Assembly: GCF_003725795.1 (NCBI RefSeq)
Contig: NZ_RBEE01000001.1
Span: 87,802-151,801, forward strand
DNA: 64,000 nucleotides
Reading direction: 5' to 3'
DNA from: Pedobacter jejuensis
Lineage (GTDB): Bacteria; Bacteroidota; Bacteroidia; Sphingobacteriales; Sphingobacteriaceae
The position numbers were made by a program, and so were the translations under genes. Below, in pieces: positions 26,322 to 36,446 of this stretch; the first letter of the stretch is position 1, and each line of letters opens with the position of its first letter. A model generated the notes under the pieces. The model worked only from the letters and a program-made list of their open reading frames with translations, did not search any database and was not told the DNA's origin.

Positions 26322-27938
26322 ATGTTAATGAAGAAACTTTTACCTTTTTTGTTTTTTATGGGTGCTGTTGGTCAGGTAATGGCGCAATCGCAATATCAGC
26401 CTCAGTCATATCAATTCTATCAAAAACTAAATAGAGAAGTTTACAATCCAGAAACCCGCTTTCATAGTAGTTTAAGGCCATTTTTTATTGATGATAGTTT
26501 GTTAGTTGAGCATGGTAAGCAACTCTTAAGTGTTGGTGTAGATTCTTCCAGACAATCGTGGGTTGCCAGAAAAATTTTTAATGAGCATTTAATTGATTAT
26601 CAAAACTCTGAATATACATTTTATGCTGATTTTTTGCCAGATTTTCAAATTGGTAAAGATTTTTCTGGTAAGCAAAATACCTGGTTAAACACCAGAGGAT
26701 ACCAAGTTGGCGGTACAATTGGTAAAAAATTCTCTTTTTATACAAGTGGGTTTGAAAATCAAGGTCAGTTTGCAAAATATTATACTAATTATGCCACAAG
26801 TAAAAAAGCTGTTCCGGGGCAGGCCTACAATAGAGATTATGGTGCAAACGCAGGGAAAACTTCTTTAGATTGGTCGTACGTTACTGCATTAATTTCTTAC
26901 ACGCCGATTAAGTATTTAAATGTTGCGGTTGGTTATGATAAAAATTTTATAGGAGATGGATACCGTTCGATGTTATTATCTGATAATTCAGCTCCGTATC
27001 CTTTCTTGAAATTAACAGGAAATTTAGGCAACGTACAATACATGGCGATGTGGGCAGCAATGCAAGATCCTAACTCACCAAAACTATCTTACGAAGCCGG
27101 AAATAGAAAAAAAGGAGGTGTGTTTCATTACCTGGATTGGAATGTAAACAATAGATTGTCACTTGGTTTTTTTGATTCGATTATATGGGGTGAAACAGAT
27201 GATTTAGGCAATGAAAGAGGTTTCGACTGGGGTTATGCTAATCCAATAATATTTCTTCGTCCGGTAGAAGCTTCTAGTGGTTCTCCAGATAATTCTTTGC
27301 TTGGGTTAACTGCTAAGTACGAATTGCATAAGCAAATCACTGTTTATGGGCAATTTTCTTTAGATGAGTTTGAAGCTAAAAATTTCTTTTCCAGTAATGG
27401 AAGTTCAAGAAATAAATATGGCTGGCAATTGGGCATACGTGGAGCAGATGTTTTTAAGGTGGAAAACTTAAATTACCTATTAGAATACAATACTGCAAAA
27501 CCATACACTTATACCGGCAGAACAAATATTGTTAATTATGCTGCTCAAGGTGAGCCATTGGCGCATCCGTTTGGTGCTAATTTTAGAGAACTGGTTGGTA
27601 TTGCAAATTATTCTTATAAACGATTTGATTTTACCGGGCAATTAATGTATGCTAAATATGGTTTAGATTTAAACGGGCAGGATTTTGGTAAGAATATATT
27701 TATTAACTATTTAGAGCCAGCCAAACAACTCGGCAATTATACAACTCAAGGTTTGCGAACGGATTTATATTACGCAGAAGCTAGGGCAGCATACATCATC
27801 AATCCAAGGTATAATTTACGTTTAGAATTGGGAGCGATTTACAGAAAAGAAAGCAATGCTTTGGGAACCACCAATAATACCGCCTTAATTACCTTTGGCT
27901 TAAGAAGCTCATTCAGAAATCTTTATACCGATTTTTAA
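26322..27938 (+). CDS. outer-membrane barrel related to RemB/Wzi
   Basis: About 538 residues. I start at ATG 26322 (MLMKKLLPFLF), because the longer frame begins at an unlikely TTG. A signal peptide ends near QVMAQ. The mature protein has many amphipathic beta strands and ends in a charged/aromatic NLYTDF. YDKNFIGDGYRSMLLSDNSAPYPFLKL matches a block shared by Flavobacterium RemB, linked to gliding and surface behaviour, and Wzi-like proteins. FDWGYANPIIFLRPVE is also shared. Its place at the end of the polysaccharide locus suggests a role at the outer membrane in surface-polymer attachment; the name RemB-like is by recognition, not proof. Confidence 0.78.
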   Translation: MLMKKLLPFLFFMGAVGQVMAQSQYQPQSYQFYQKLNREVYNPETRFHSSLRPFFIDDSLLVEHGKQLLSVGVDSSRQSWVARKIFNEHLIDYQNSEYTFYADFLPDFQIGKDFSGKQNTWLNTRGYQVGGTIGKKFSFYTSGFENQGQFAKYYTNYATSKKAVPGQAYNRDYGANAGKTSLDWSYVTALISYTPIKYLNVAVGYDKNFIGDGYRSMLLSDNSAPYPFLKLTGNLGNVQYMAMWAAMQDPNSPKLSYEAGNRKKGGVFHYLDWNVNNRLSLGFFDSIIWGETDDLGNERGFDWGYANPIIFLRPVEASSGSPDNSLLGLTAKYELHKQITVYGQFSLDEFEAKNFFSSNGSSRNKYGWQLGIRGADVFKVENLNYLLEYNTAKPYTYTGRTNIVNYAAQGEPLAHPFGANFRELVGIANYSYKRFDFTGQLMYAKYGLDLNGQDFGKNIFINYLEPAKQLGNYTTQGLRTDLYYAEARAAYIINPRYNLRLELGAIYRKESNALGTTNNTALITFGLRSSFRNLYTDF

Positions 27939-27961
27939 AGAGTAGTCATACTAGCGAAAAG

Positions 27962-28003
27962 AAAACGCCATCTGATTTTATAGAATCAGATGGCGTTTTT
28001 TAT
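27962..28003. terminator. bidirectional Rho-independent terminator
   Basis: A perfect 16-bp stem (27962-27977 with 27984-27999, loop TTATAG) has an A-run on one side and a T-run on the other. It separates the converging RemB-like and dxs genes. Confidence 0.92.
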
Positions 28004-28020
28004 TATTTGTGGTTTTGAAA

Positions 28021-29949
28021 TTACCCTACCATTGTATTTGTTGTACGCTTTATAGCTACTTTTCTTACGGCTTCAATTATCGATGCTTTATCATAACCGC
28101 ATTCTGCCCAAAGCTCTGCTTGTTCTCCATGATCAATAAATTGATCGGGAATACCTAAGCGAATTACGTTTGCATGATAGCCATTATCGGCCATAAATTC
28201 TAAAATTGCCGAGCCCACGCCACCTTGCAAGGTTCCGTCTTCAACGGTAACAATATGTTTATATTTTGAGCAAACCTCGTGAAGCATTTGCTCATCCAAA
28301 GGTTTTACAAAACGTAAATCGTAATGTGCCGGGTAAATGCCTTCGCTATTGAGTTCTGCTGTTGCTTCAACAGCGAAATTGCCAACATGGCCAATGGTCA
28401 AAAGCGCAACTTCCTCGCCATCACAAATTTTGCGGCCTTTTCCAATTTCTAAAGCTTTGAATGGCCTTTTCCAGTCGGGCATAACACCGTTTCCACGAGG
28501 GTAACGAATAACAAAAGGACCTGCGTTTTCTTGCTGAGCTGTAAACATTAGGTTGCGTAGTTCTTCCTCATTCATTGGTGATGAAACCACTAAATTCGGA
28601 ATGCATCGCATAAAAGCAATATCATAAGCACCGTGATGCGTTGCGCCATCAGCACCAGCTAAACCTGCCCTATCTAAACAAAAAACTACGTTTAATTTTT
28701 GGATTGCAACATCATGAATTACCTGATCGTAAGCCCTTTGCATAAAGCTAGAGTAGATGTTACAAAATGGTACTAAACCTTGTGCGGCTAATCCGGCAGA
28801 AAACGTTACAGCATGTTGTTCTGCAATGCCCACATCAAAAGCACGGGTTGGCATTGCTTTCATCATGATATTTAATGATGAACCTGATGGCATTGCTGGT
28901 GTGATACCTACAATTTTATCATTGGCCTCAGCAAGCTCAACCATAGTGTGTCCAAAAACATCCTGGTATTTTGGTGCCTGCGGTTTATCCTGAACACTTT
29001 TTTTAATTTCACCGGTTATTTTATCAAATAAACCTGGTGCATGCCATTTGGTTTGGTCTTTCTCTGCTAAAGCAAAGCCTTTACCTTTTACGGTAACACA
29101 ATGCAGCAATTTAGGGCCCGGAATATCTTTTAAATCTTTAATTATTGCCGCCAAACGCTTCACGTCGTGGCCATCAACAGGACCGAAATACCTGAAATTT
29201 AAAGATTCGAACAAATTGCTTTGCTTTAGCAACGTTCCTTTTATGCTTTTTTCTATCTTTTTAACATACTTATGTGCGTTAGGTCCAAGTTTTGAAAGAC
29301 CGGCAAGTACGTTTGAAATATCATCGCGAAAGCGATTGTAAGATTTTGAGGTTGTAATGTTTGTTAAATATTCTTTTAAAGCCCCAACATTTGGGTCGAT
29401 AGACATACAGTTATCATTCAAAATAACTAAAACATTGCTGTTTTCGATTCCCGCATGGTTCAAACCTTCAAAAGCCAAACCCGCTGTCATTGCGCCATCG
29501 CCAATTACGGCGACATGCTGCCTGTCTTTTTCTCCTTTAATTTGCGAAGCTACGGCCATGCCTAAAGCGGCAGATATAGAGGTTGATGAGTGTCCAACAC
29601 CAAAGGTGTCATATTCGCTCTCGCTTATCTTCGGGAAACCGCTTATGCCTTTATAAATACGGTTTGTATGGAAAAGTTCGCGGCGACCAGTTAAAATTTT
29701 ATGACCGTAAGCTTGATGGCCAACATCCCAAACCAATTTATCATAAGGTGTGTTAAGGGCATAATGTAAAGCCACGGTTAACTCAACAACGCCTAAGCTT
29801 GCACCGAAGTGACCGCCATTAACACTCACCACATCGATAATGTATTGACGCAATTCCTGGCTTATTTGCTCTAGGTCAGCTTCACTAAATTGCTTTAAAT
29901 CAGCAGGATAGTTTATTTTTGATAATAGGGGGCCAGCTTTTACTTGCAT
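28021..29949 (-). CDS. dxs: 1-deoxy-D-xylulose-5-phosphate synthase
   Basis: It joins pyruvate and glyceraldehyde-3-phosphate with thiamine diphosphate, the first step of the MEP isoprenoid pathway, which also supplies undecaprenyl phosphate. I start at ATG 29949 ([18 protein letters not shown]), giving 642 residues, normal for the family; the open frame extends 29 codons further but into unrelated sequence. [36 protein letters not shown], the thiamine site [18 protein letters not shown]...[17 protein letters not shown] and the C-terminal transketolase domain are all present. It is monocistronic, with repeats upstream. Confidence 0.97.
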   Translation of the reverse strand: MQVKAGPLLSKINYPADLKQFSEADLEQISQELRQYIIDVVSVNGGHFGASLGVVELTVALHYALNTPYDKLVWDVGHQAYGHKILTGRRELFHTNRIYKGISGFPKISESEYDTFGVGHSSTSISAALGMAVASQIKGEKDRQHVAVIGDGAMTAGLAFEGLNHAGIENSNVLVILNDNCMSIDPNVGALKEYLTNITTSKSYNRFRDDISNVLAGLSKLGPNAHKYVKKIEKSIKGTLLKQSNLFESLNFRYFGPVDGHDVKRLAAIIKDLKDIPGPKLLHCVTVKGKGFALAEKDQTKWHAPGLFDKITGEIKKSVQDKPQAPKYQDVFGHTMVELAEANDKIVGITPAMPSGSSLNIMMKAMPTRAFDVGIAEQHAVTFSAGLAAQGLVPFCNIYSSFMQRAYDQVIHDVAIQKLNVVFCLDRAGLAGADGATHHGAYDIAFMRCIPNLVVSSPMNEEELRNLMFTAQQENAGPFVIRYPRGNGVMPDWKRPFKALEIGKGRKICDGEEVALLTIGHVGNFAVEATAELNSEGIYPAHYDLRFVKPLDEQMLHEVCSKYKHIVTVEDGTLQGGVGSAILEFMADNGYHANVIRLGIPDQFIDHGEQAELWAECGYDKASIIEAVRKVAIKRTTNTMVG

Positions 29950-30097
29950 TCGGTATTTTGGAAAAGAAACAAGATACAAAGAAAGGCAATTTTGTGCTAA
30001 TATTTTTAAAAAAAAATGTAATAACAACAACCTCAAAGTAGGATTTTGAATCGTTAGTAATCTTAACTGAAGTTTATATTTTATTCAGAAGCGCAAG

Positions 30098-30703
30098 GAT
30101 GGTGCAAGAAACTAAATTTGTTCCCGTTTTTCGCTTTACTACGCTAACAGCTGAAATAGCTGTTGCTACGTGTTCGCTGCAACCGGGGCTATATTGCAAA
30201 AGATATGTTCCATTTTAATGGATTGCATGGTGCACAATCTTCTGTTTGTAAACCTGATTGAAATGAAAAGCCCCAATTTTTCATTGGGCTTGGAATGTAA
30301 AGCAGGACTGCAAACCGCCAAAAGCACTGAATTTTCATTTCCAAAATAATTTTAAACTGGATTAAGATATCCATGCAGTTATAATTTTTAGTAGCGCAAG
30401 GCTTGTGCAAGAAACTAAATTTGCTCCCGTTTTACGCTTTACTGCGCTAACAGCTGAAATGGCTGTTGCTACGTGTTCGCTTCAACCGGGGCTATATTGC
30501 AAAAGATATGTTCCATTTTAATGGATTGCATGGTGCACAATCTTCTGTTTGTAAACCTGATTGAAATGAAAAGCCCCAATTTTTCATTGGGCTTGGAATG
30601 TAAAGCAGGACTGCAAACCGCCAAAAGCACTGAATTTTCATTTCCAAAATAATTTTAAACTGGATTAAGATATCCACGCAGTTATATTTTTTTGCAGCGC
30701 AAG
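30098..30703. repeat. 303-bp tandem duplication, two copies
   Basis: Two near-identical units of 303 bases stand head to tail (about 30098-30400 and 30401-30703); the pairs 30122/30425 and 30189/30492 show the period. Each unit contains a hairpin around AACAGCTGAAATAGCTGTT (30147-30165 in copy 1) and another around GCCCCAATTTTTCATTGGGC. The copies differ at a few scattered bases. Each holds an open frame of 73 codons on the minus strand, but I do not regard it as a gene. The rest of the gap up to scpA shows nothing further. Confidence 0.88.
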
Positions 30704-30820
30704 ATTTGTCCAAAAAACTAAAAGTTTACAAACCTAAAAACGTTCCTGTTCTAAATGATTTTTTCTTTCAGTCAGATTTGCAAAAACAGATATTCATTTT
30801 TTATTATGTTTGCTATAACG

Positions 30821-31564
30821 ATGCAAGAAGAAAATTTTGAAATCAAACTACCGGTTTTTGAAGGTCCGTTTGATTTGTTGCTTTTTTTTATTGAGCGTGA
30901 TGAATTGAATATTCAGGATATTGAAATCTCGAAGATTACAAATGATTTTCTGGCATACATACATCAGCTATTGGCCTTAAATGTAGAGGTTGCAAGCGAG
31001 TTTATTTTGGTTGCAGCAACTTTAATGCGCATTAAATCGAAAATGCTTTTGCCAAGAATAGAGGTAGATGATGCAGGGAATGAACTAAATCCTGAACAAG
31101 ATTTAATTGCCCGACTGATTGCCTACAAACAATTTAAGTCTGTTGCCGAAGAACTTAAAGTTTTTGAAGAAGCGAGAATGCAGCAAGAGCGGAGAGGAAA
31201 CATTGAATATGATTTGTCTTTAGCCGCAGAATCTTCTACCCATCAGGATGAATTGTTATCGCTGGATTTATACAAGCTATTGATGGTTTATCAAAGAACC
31301 ATACAGAAATATGAAGTCCGTAGTCAGGAAGTAAAGCATACGGTTATTCAATATCCTTACACTATCGAACAGCAGAAGCATTTTATTGCTAATTTGTTAA
31401 ACATTAATGAGCAGATTGATTTTGCTTTGGTGATGAAAAACTCCGAAAATAAAGTGCATTTCGTTTACAATTTTTTAGCGATTTTAGAAATGCTTCAACA
31501 ACAAATCGTGGAGATAACCATTGGAAGCGGCTTTAATAACTTTAATGTAAAAGCAACAGCTTAA
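30821..31564 (+). CDS. scpA: segregation and condensation protein A
   Basis: The kleisin subunit of the bacterial SMC-ScpAB condensin complex. QEENFEIKLPVFEGPFDLLLFFIERDELNIQDIEI is the classic N-terminus that binds the SMC neck; SEFILVAATLMRIKSKMLLP follows, and the C-terminal winged-helix part (about 190-245) ends the chain. I prefer ATG 30821, giving 247 residues; in-frame ATG 30806 and a longer frame from 30755 also exist. TATGTTTG at 30805-30812, a -7-like motif, lies just before this start. No scpB or smc is nearby. Confidence 0.92.
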   Translation: MQEENFEIKLPVFEGPFDLLLFFIERDELNIQDIEISKITNDFLAYIHQLLALNVEVASEFILVAATLMRIKSKMLLPRIEVDDAGNELNPEQDLIARLIAYKQFKSVAEELKVFEEARMQQERRGNIEYDLSLAAESSTHQDELLSLDLYKLLMVYQRTIQKYEVRSQEVKHTVIQYPYTIEQQKHFIANLLNINEQIDFALVMKNSENKVHFVYNFLAILEMLQQQIVEITIGSGFNNFNVKATA

Positions 31565-31591
31565 TAGGGCCTTAATTAGCTTCAATTTTCT

Positions 31592-31599
31592 TACTTTTG
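31592..31599 (+). promoter_or_regulatory. -7 promoter element of glyA (TACTTTTG)
   Basis: TACTTTTG is an exact TAnnTTTG, 28 bases before the glyA ATG, in the 63-base gap after scpA. No strong -33 element is seen. Confidence 0.6.
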
Positions 31600-31627
31600 C
31601 CACAAAAAATAACAAACCTATATAAGG

Positions 31628-32899
31628 ATGAAACGCGATAACCAAATTTTTGAACTTATTGATAAGGAATTAGACCGCCAAGAGCATGGTTTAGAGCTTA
31701 TTGCATCAGAAAACTTTGTAAGCAAGCAGGTTATGGAAGCTGCAGGCTCCGTATTAACCAATAAATATGCTGAAGGCTTACCTGGAAAACGCTATTATGG
31801 TGGCTGCCAGGTGGTAGATGTAGTGGAGCAAATCGCTATTGATAGGGCTAAACAATTATTTGGTGCAGCATGGGTAAATGTACAACCTCACTCAGGTGCG
31901 CAAGCAAATGCTGCGGTTATGCTTGCTGTTATCCAGCCTGGAGATAAAATTTTGGGTTTCGACCTTTCTCACGGTGGACATTTAACGCATGGTTCTCCGG
32001 TAAACTTTTCTGGTAAATTGTATCAGCCATTCTTTTACGGTGTCGATAGAGAAACAGGTTTAATTGATTACAAAAAATTAGAAGAAGTTGCACTTGCTGA
32101 AAAGCCGAAGTTAATTATTTGCGGTGCTTCTGCTTATTCTCGCGAATGGGATTATGCTTTCATCCGTTCGGTTGCTGATAAAATTGGTGCATTGGTTTTG
32201 GCTGATATTTCTCACCCGGCAGGTTTGATTGCAAAAGGATTGTTAGCAAACCCGCTTCCACATTGCCATATTGTAACTACTACAACACATAAAACCTTAC
32301 GTGGTCCGCGTGGTGGTATGATTATGATGGGACAAGATTTTGAAAATCCTTGGGGATTAAAAACGCCTAAAGGTGAGCCACGCATGATGAGCAATCTTTT
32401 GGATATGGCTGTTTTTCCAGGCACACAAGGCGGTCCGTTAGAGCATATTATTGCTGCTAAAGCCATTGCTTTTGGTGAGGCATTGAGCGACGAATATGGA
32501 GATTATATTAAACAAGTTGCTGCTAATGCTCAAGCAATGGCAAAGGCATTTATGTCTAAAGGTTATGGTATCATTTCTGGCGGTACCGATAATCACCTAA
32601 TGCTGATTGATTTGCGTAATAAAAACATTACCGGTAAGGTTGCAGAGAACGCATTAGAAAAGGCAGAAATTACGGTTAATAAAAATATGGTTCCGTTTGA
32701 TGACAAATCGCCATTTGTAACTTCAGGAATTAGGGTTGGTACGGCTGCAATTACAACACGCGGTTTAAAAGAAGCCGAAATGGCTAAAATCGTTGATTTA
32801 ATCGATCAGGTTTTAACTAACCCAGAAGACGAAGCGAATTTAAGTGCTGTTAAAGCAGAAGTTATTAATTTGGTAAGTGCATTTCCACTATACAAATAA
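31628..32899 (+). CDS. glyA: serine hydroxymethyltransferase
   Basis: A pyridoxal-phosphate enzyme that interconverts serine and glycine while charging tetrahydrofolate with a one-carbon unit. [39 protein letters not shown] is the family N-terminus; [15 protein letters not shown], the cofactor site DISHPAGLI, and Lys222 in [14 protein letters not shown] (Schiff base) are present. At 423 residues the length is normal. It has its own promoter and terminator, so it is transcribed alone. Confidence 0.98.
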   Translation: MKRDNQIFELIDKELDRQEHGLELIASENFVSKQVMEAAGSVLTNKYAEGLPGKRYYGGCQVVDVVEQIAIDRAKQLFGAAWVNVQPHSGAQANAAVMLAVIQPGDKILGFDLSHGGHLTHGSPVNFSGKLYQPFFYGVDRETGLIDYKKLEEVALAEKPKLIICGASAYSREWDYAFIRSVADKIGALVLADISHPAGLIAKGLLANPLPHCHIVTTTTHKTLRGPRGGMIMMGQDFENPWGLKTPKGEPRMMSNLLDMAVFPGTQGGPLEHIIAAKAIAFGEALSDEYGDYIKQVAANAQAMAKAFMSKGYGIISGGTDNHLMLIDLRNKNITGKVAENALEKAEITVNKNMVPFDDKSPFVTSGIRVGTAAITTRGLKEAEMAKIVDLIDQVLTNPEDEANLSAVKAEVINLVSAFPLYK

Positions 32900-32923
32900 T
32901 TCTAATTTTTAATAATTATACAG

Positions 32924-32955
32924 AGCCTTGCAATTATTTGTAAGGCTTTTTTTTT
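32924..32955 (+). terminator. Rho-independent terminator of glyA
   Basis: A stem AGCCTTGCAA / TTGTAAGGCT (32924-32933 with 32938-32947, one G-T pair) is followed by a run of nine T. Confidence 0.88.
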
Positions 32956-33176
32956 GGATACAACTTTGGCAAATTATTTCCCTGATGCTGATTAGATTTG
33001 TCAAAGCTTAGTTAACTTTTCAAATCTTGAAAATCTTTTCATCCTAAAATCCTGGTTGAAAAGTAAAGGGCCGATATTCTTTTGAAGAAATATCGACCCT
33101 TACCATCTAAATTAACGCTCTCGAATATATAAACGCATTCAATTATTAATTGTTTTGAATAAAATAAAAAAAACAA

Positions 33177-34550
33177 TTAATTTTCATAGCAACCAATTGT
33201 TGAGGGAAAAAACCTTGGTTTATTATTTAGATCTTGATTTAAATAGGAGTTGAAATATGGGTCTTTAGATAAATCTAAACCTTTTTTAATTACAGGACTT
33301 GAAACTAAAACATTATAATTTTCTAAGCCAGGCGAAACAAATAAAGGGTCGGTATTGATGAGGTTTCCGTTAAGGTTATATGTTAAATTGGTTGTTTTAA
33401 TTAAGTTGTTAAAAATATTAAGCTGAAGGATGGCCGAAGTTTTCTTCATAATATCTAATTCATTATTTAAACTTCCCCAAATAATATTGTTTGTTAATTC
33501 TATTTGAAGCTTATTATATACCTTATTATTTAAGTAATCGGAAAAAGTTAATGCTGCTGTTTTTCGTGGAAAATCGGGATTGAAGCCTACAAAGGTATTT
33601 TGTTTAAAATTGTAATTACCACCTCCAATAGCGTAAATTAAGTAGTTGCCGCAATTATAAAATAAATTATTAAAAGCTAAGAATTCGGAGTGATTGCCAA
33701 CATACGCAGCCACCTGCATGTTTTTGATTATGCTATTGCTAACCAAAAGTTTGGGATTTGAATTTGCCGAAAGTGAATCGGATGTTATGCCTACCGATGC
33801 ATTTTTTATAGTTGCGTTCTTTATCATACCACCACCAGTTCTACTGATGTAAATGCCTTTCCATTGCCCGGGCTCATTGCTGTAAATGGTTTCTAATCTA
33901 TCACTACAAAATAAAATTGGTTCAGCATGGCTACCACTTGCATTTAAAAATCCATCAATATTCATTTCTGCATCCTTATGAAAATATATTTTTGCTCCAG
34001 GCTGGATGGTTAATGTTGTACCAGATTTAATATTAACTGAACCGTTGATGATGTAAGGCAGATTTTTATTCCAGGTGGTATTGGTATTTATAATTCCATT
34101 ATTAATGAAGACAGCATTTTGACCATAAGCCAAAAGCTGAACGGCTTGTCGGTTGCCATTTGAGGAAATGATTATCGAATCTTGAATCAAAAAAGGTGTG
34201 GTTTTGGCATCCGGGTTAATGGTTACTTTAACAAAGATATTTAGCGAATCTTTGCCATTTAAAATCAAATTATTTTTTGCGGATAGATTTTGTCCATTAA
34301 TATTCAAAGCAAAAGGAGAAGCTGCTCCACCTGAAAGTTTGATTTCAGAAATATTAAGGGCCTCATTATTTTTATTTACAACTTTAATTTTTCTAGTGGT
34401 AGAACCGATGGAAGTAAAAATGGTATCAAATAAAAGAGTGGTATTTGATAAAGTTAGTTTGGTATTAACATCTGTAGAAATGCGCTCATCTTTACGGCAA
34501 CCTGCAGAAATTATTATAATGGTAAATAAGCTGTAGTAAAGTGACCGCAT
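33177..34550 (-). CDS. lipoprotein with right-handed beta-helix repeats
   Basis: A 457-residue lipoprotein: the signal ends IIISAGC, and the residues after the cysteine (Arg-Lys-Asp-Glu) resemble the Bacteroidota export signal that sends lipoproteins to the cell surface. Residues about 25-140 look like an Ig-like domain of the choice-of-anchor or HYDIN type (TLLFDTIFTSIGSTTRKIKVVNKNNEALNI). The rest consists of short repeated beta strands (INGSVNIKSGTTLTIQPGAKIYF, GQWKGIYISRTGGGMIKNATIKNASVGI, NSNPKLLVSNSIIKN), a parallel beta-helix. The ligand is unknown. It follows the comF-like gene after about 18 bases, so it is probably in the same transcript. Confidence 0.8.
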   Translation of the reverse strand: MRSLYYSLFTIIIISAGCRKDERISTDVNTKLTLSNTTLLFDTIFTSIGSTTRKIKVVNKNNEALNISEIKLSGGAASPFALNINGQNLSAKNNLILNGKDSLNIFVKVTINPDAKTTPFLIQDSIIISSNGNRQAVQLLAYGQNAVFINNGIINTNTTWNKNLPYIINGSVNIKSGTTLTIQPGAKIYFHKDAEMNIDGFLNASGSHAEPILFCSDRLETIYSNEPGQWKGIYISRTGGGMIKNATIKNASVGITSDSLSANSNPKLLVSNSIIKNMQVAAYVGNHSEFLAFNNLFYNCGNYLIYAIGGGNYNFKQNTFVGFNPDFPRKTAALTFSDYLNNKVYNKLQIELTNNIIWGSLNNELDIMKKTSAILQLNIFNNLIKTTNLTYNLNGNLINTDPLFVSPGLENYNVLVSSPVIKKGLDLSKDPYFNSYLNQDLNNKPRFFPSTIGCYEN

Positions 34551-34568
34551 GTATCAAATATGAGAAAA

Positions 34569-35282
34569 TTATTCGGCGAAAGCCAAGGCAGCAATGCTAA
34601 CCTTGCTTGCACCATTTTCAATAAGTGCATTGGCACAAGCTTCGAGCGTAGCACCAGTAGTAATCACATCATCAACCAATAAAATATGTTTGCCGATAAT
34701 GCTTTGGGCATTATTAGTTTTAAATACTGCTTTCATGTTTTCATAACGGCTATACCTGCTTTTTTTAGTCTGGCTTTCAGTAGAAATGGCTCGAATTAGT
34801 ACGGATTCATCAAATAAGACATCCATTTTTTCTGCTATTCCTTCGGCAATATAACTGCTTTGGTTGTAACCTCTTAAACGTAGTTTTTTATGATGTAATG
34901 GAACTGGAATAATTAAGTCTATATCATTGTAAACAGGACTTATTTTTAATCTTTCACCAAGCATATTCCCTAAAAATATGCCAACATCAGTTTTACTATT
35001 GTATTTTAAGCTATGTATTAAATTTTGAACCTTGGCGCCTTTTCTAAAATAAAGCATTGCCATTGCCGCATTTAGGGGCAATCTTCCCCAAAGTTGTTTA
35101 GCAACCCGATTTTCTGCATGAATGTGGTAATCGGTGAAAGGTAAATCGTATAAACATTTGGTGCAGATAATTTTTTCGTTTTGAAAAAGCGGAATTCCAC
35201 AGGCATTGCAAAAATTTGGGAATAATAATCCAATCAAATCATTACCCCAATGTTTGAATGAAGATCTAACGCTTGCCATCAT
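34569..35282 (-). CDS. ComF-family amidophosphoribosyltransferase-like protein
   Basis: About 237 residues, starting from ATG 35282 (a second ATG follows at once; TTG 35288 is further out). A four-cysteine zinc site opens it (CNACGIPLF ... CTKCLYDLPF), and the phosphoribosyltransferase fold follows with the PRPP-binding motif LLVDDVITTGATLEAC near residue 200 and IPVPLHHKKLRLRGYNQS. ComF proteins take part in natural DNA uptake in some bacteria; in Bacteroidota the role is less clear. No other competence gene is in the window. Confidence 0.9.
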   Translation of the reverse strand: MMASVRSSFKHWGNDLIGLLFPNFCNACGIPLFQNEKIICTKCLYDLPFTDYHIHAENRVAKQLWGRLPLNAAMAMLYFRKGAKVQNLIHSLKYNSKTDVGIFLGNMLGERLKISPVYNDIDLIIPVPLHHKKLRLRGYNQSSYIAEGIAEKMDVLFDESVLIRAISTESQTKKSRYSRYENMKAVFKTNNAQSIIGKHILLVDDVITTGATLEACANALIENGASKVSIAALAFAE

Positions 35283-35383
35283 AAACAATATTTTATCGAG
35301 CTAATTTTGCTAAATAAATATAATGCCTTTAGAAGGTTATTCAAAATTACGAGCCAAAATGATAGGGGAAAAATAGCAAAAAC

Positions 35384-36445
35384 TTATGCTTGAGCTTCCT
35401 CTTTCACAGCCAATTGGCCACAAGCGGCATCAATATCTTTACCGCGACTACGGCGAATGTTGGTATTGATTCCCTGAGATTTAAGGTAATTTGAAAAGGC
35501 ATCAATTTTATCTCCTTCGGCGTTGGTGAAATCTGCAAAAGAAATAGGGTTATATTCTATTAAATTTACTTTGCATGGAATGTGCTTACAAAACTTGGCT
35601 AAATCCATTGCATCAGAAATTTCATCATTGAAATGATTAAATACAATGTATTCGTAAGTAACCGGATTTTTCGTTTTGGCAAAATAATATTTCAATGCAT
35701 CAGCTAATGCTTTTAAAGTATTTGCTTCATTAATAGGCATAATTTCATTACGCTTTTTATCATCAGCAGCATGTAGCGAAAGGGCAAGATTGAACTTTGC
35801 ACCATCATCACCCAATTTTTTAATCATTTTTGCGATACCAGCTGTAGAAACCGTAATTCGTTTATAACTCATGTTTAATCCATCTGGAGCGGTTATGCGT
35901 TCGATAGACTTCATTACATTTGCATAATTTAAAAGTGGCTCGCCCATACCCATATACACAATATTGGTAAGCGGGTTATTGTAGTTTTGTTTGGCCTGTT
36001 TATCAATTAAAACAACCTGGTCGTAAATTTCATCGGCATTTAAGTTACGCTTACGATCCATATAACCTGTTGCACAAAATTTACAGGTTAAACTGCAGCC
36101 AACCTGCGAACTCACGCAAGCTGTCATTCGATCTTCCAAAGGAATTAAAACACCTTCAACAATATTTCCATCTGCAAGGCGGAAAGTGTTTTTAATGGTA
36201 TGATCGTTACTAAATTGAGAATTATTTACCTGAACAGCATTAATGGCAAAATTTTCATCTAATGATTTGCGTAAATCTTTAGAAAGATTGCTCATTTCAT
36301 CAAAACTGGTTGCCGATTTCTCCCATAGCCATTGATAGATTTGCTTGCTTCTGAAAGCAGGTTGCTTCATTGCCGTCAATTGCTGTTGCAACTGTTGCAA
36401 ATCTAATGAGCGGATATCGGTTTTTTTTGCTGTTTTCTCTAACAT
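35384..36445 (-). CDS. rlmN: 23S rRNA (adenine-2503-C2) methyltransferase RlmN
   Basis: A radical-SAM enzyme that methylates A2503 in 23S rRNA and A37 of some tRNAs. The start is ATG 36445 (LEKTAKKTDIRSL), giving 353 residues; the open frame runs on 21 codons into the toxin gene. The CxxxCxxC cluster is in SSQVGCSLTCKFCATGY, YMGMGEPLLNY binds SAM, and the two mechanism cysteines are probably that near SRGKDIDAACGQL and one before it (HIPCKVNLIEYNP is the adjacent block). The gene begins one base after the toxin stop, so it shares the toxin-antitoxin transcript. Confidence 0.95.
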   Translation of the reverse strand: MLEKTAKKTDIRSLDLQQLQQQLTAMKQPAFRSKQIYQWLWEKSATSFDEMSNLSKDLRKSLDENFAINAVQVNNSQFSNDHTIKNTFRLADGNIVEGVLIPLEDRMTACVSSQVGCSLTCKFCATGYMDRKRNLNADEIYDQVVLIDKQAKQNYNNPLTNIVYMGMGEPLLNYANVMKSIERITAPDGLNMSYKRITVSTAGIAKMIKKLGDDGAKFNLALSLHAADDKKRNEIMPINEANTLKALADALKYYFAKTKNPVTYEYIVFNHFNDEISDAMDLAKFCKHIPCKVNLIEYNPISFADFTNAEGDKIDAFSNYLKSQGINTNIRRSRGKDIDAACGQLAVKEEAQA

Positions 36446-36446
36446 T

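Noticed and set aside
30189..30713. Two near-identical 73-codon open frames on the minus strand (30189-30410 and 30492-30713)
   Set aside because: They lie wholly inside the 303-bp tandem repeat, match no family, cross hairpins, and their similarity only reflects the DNA duplication.
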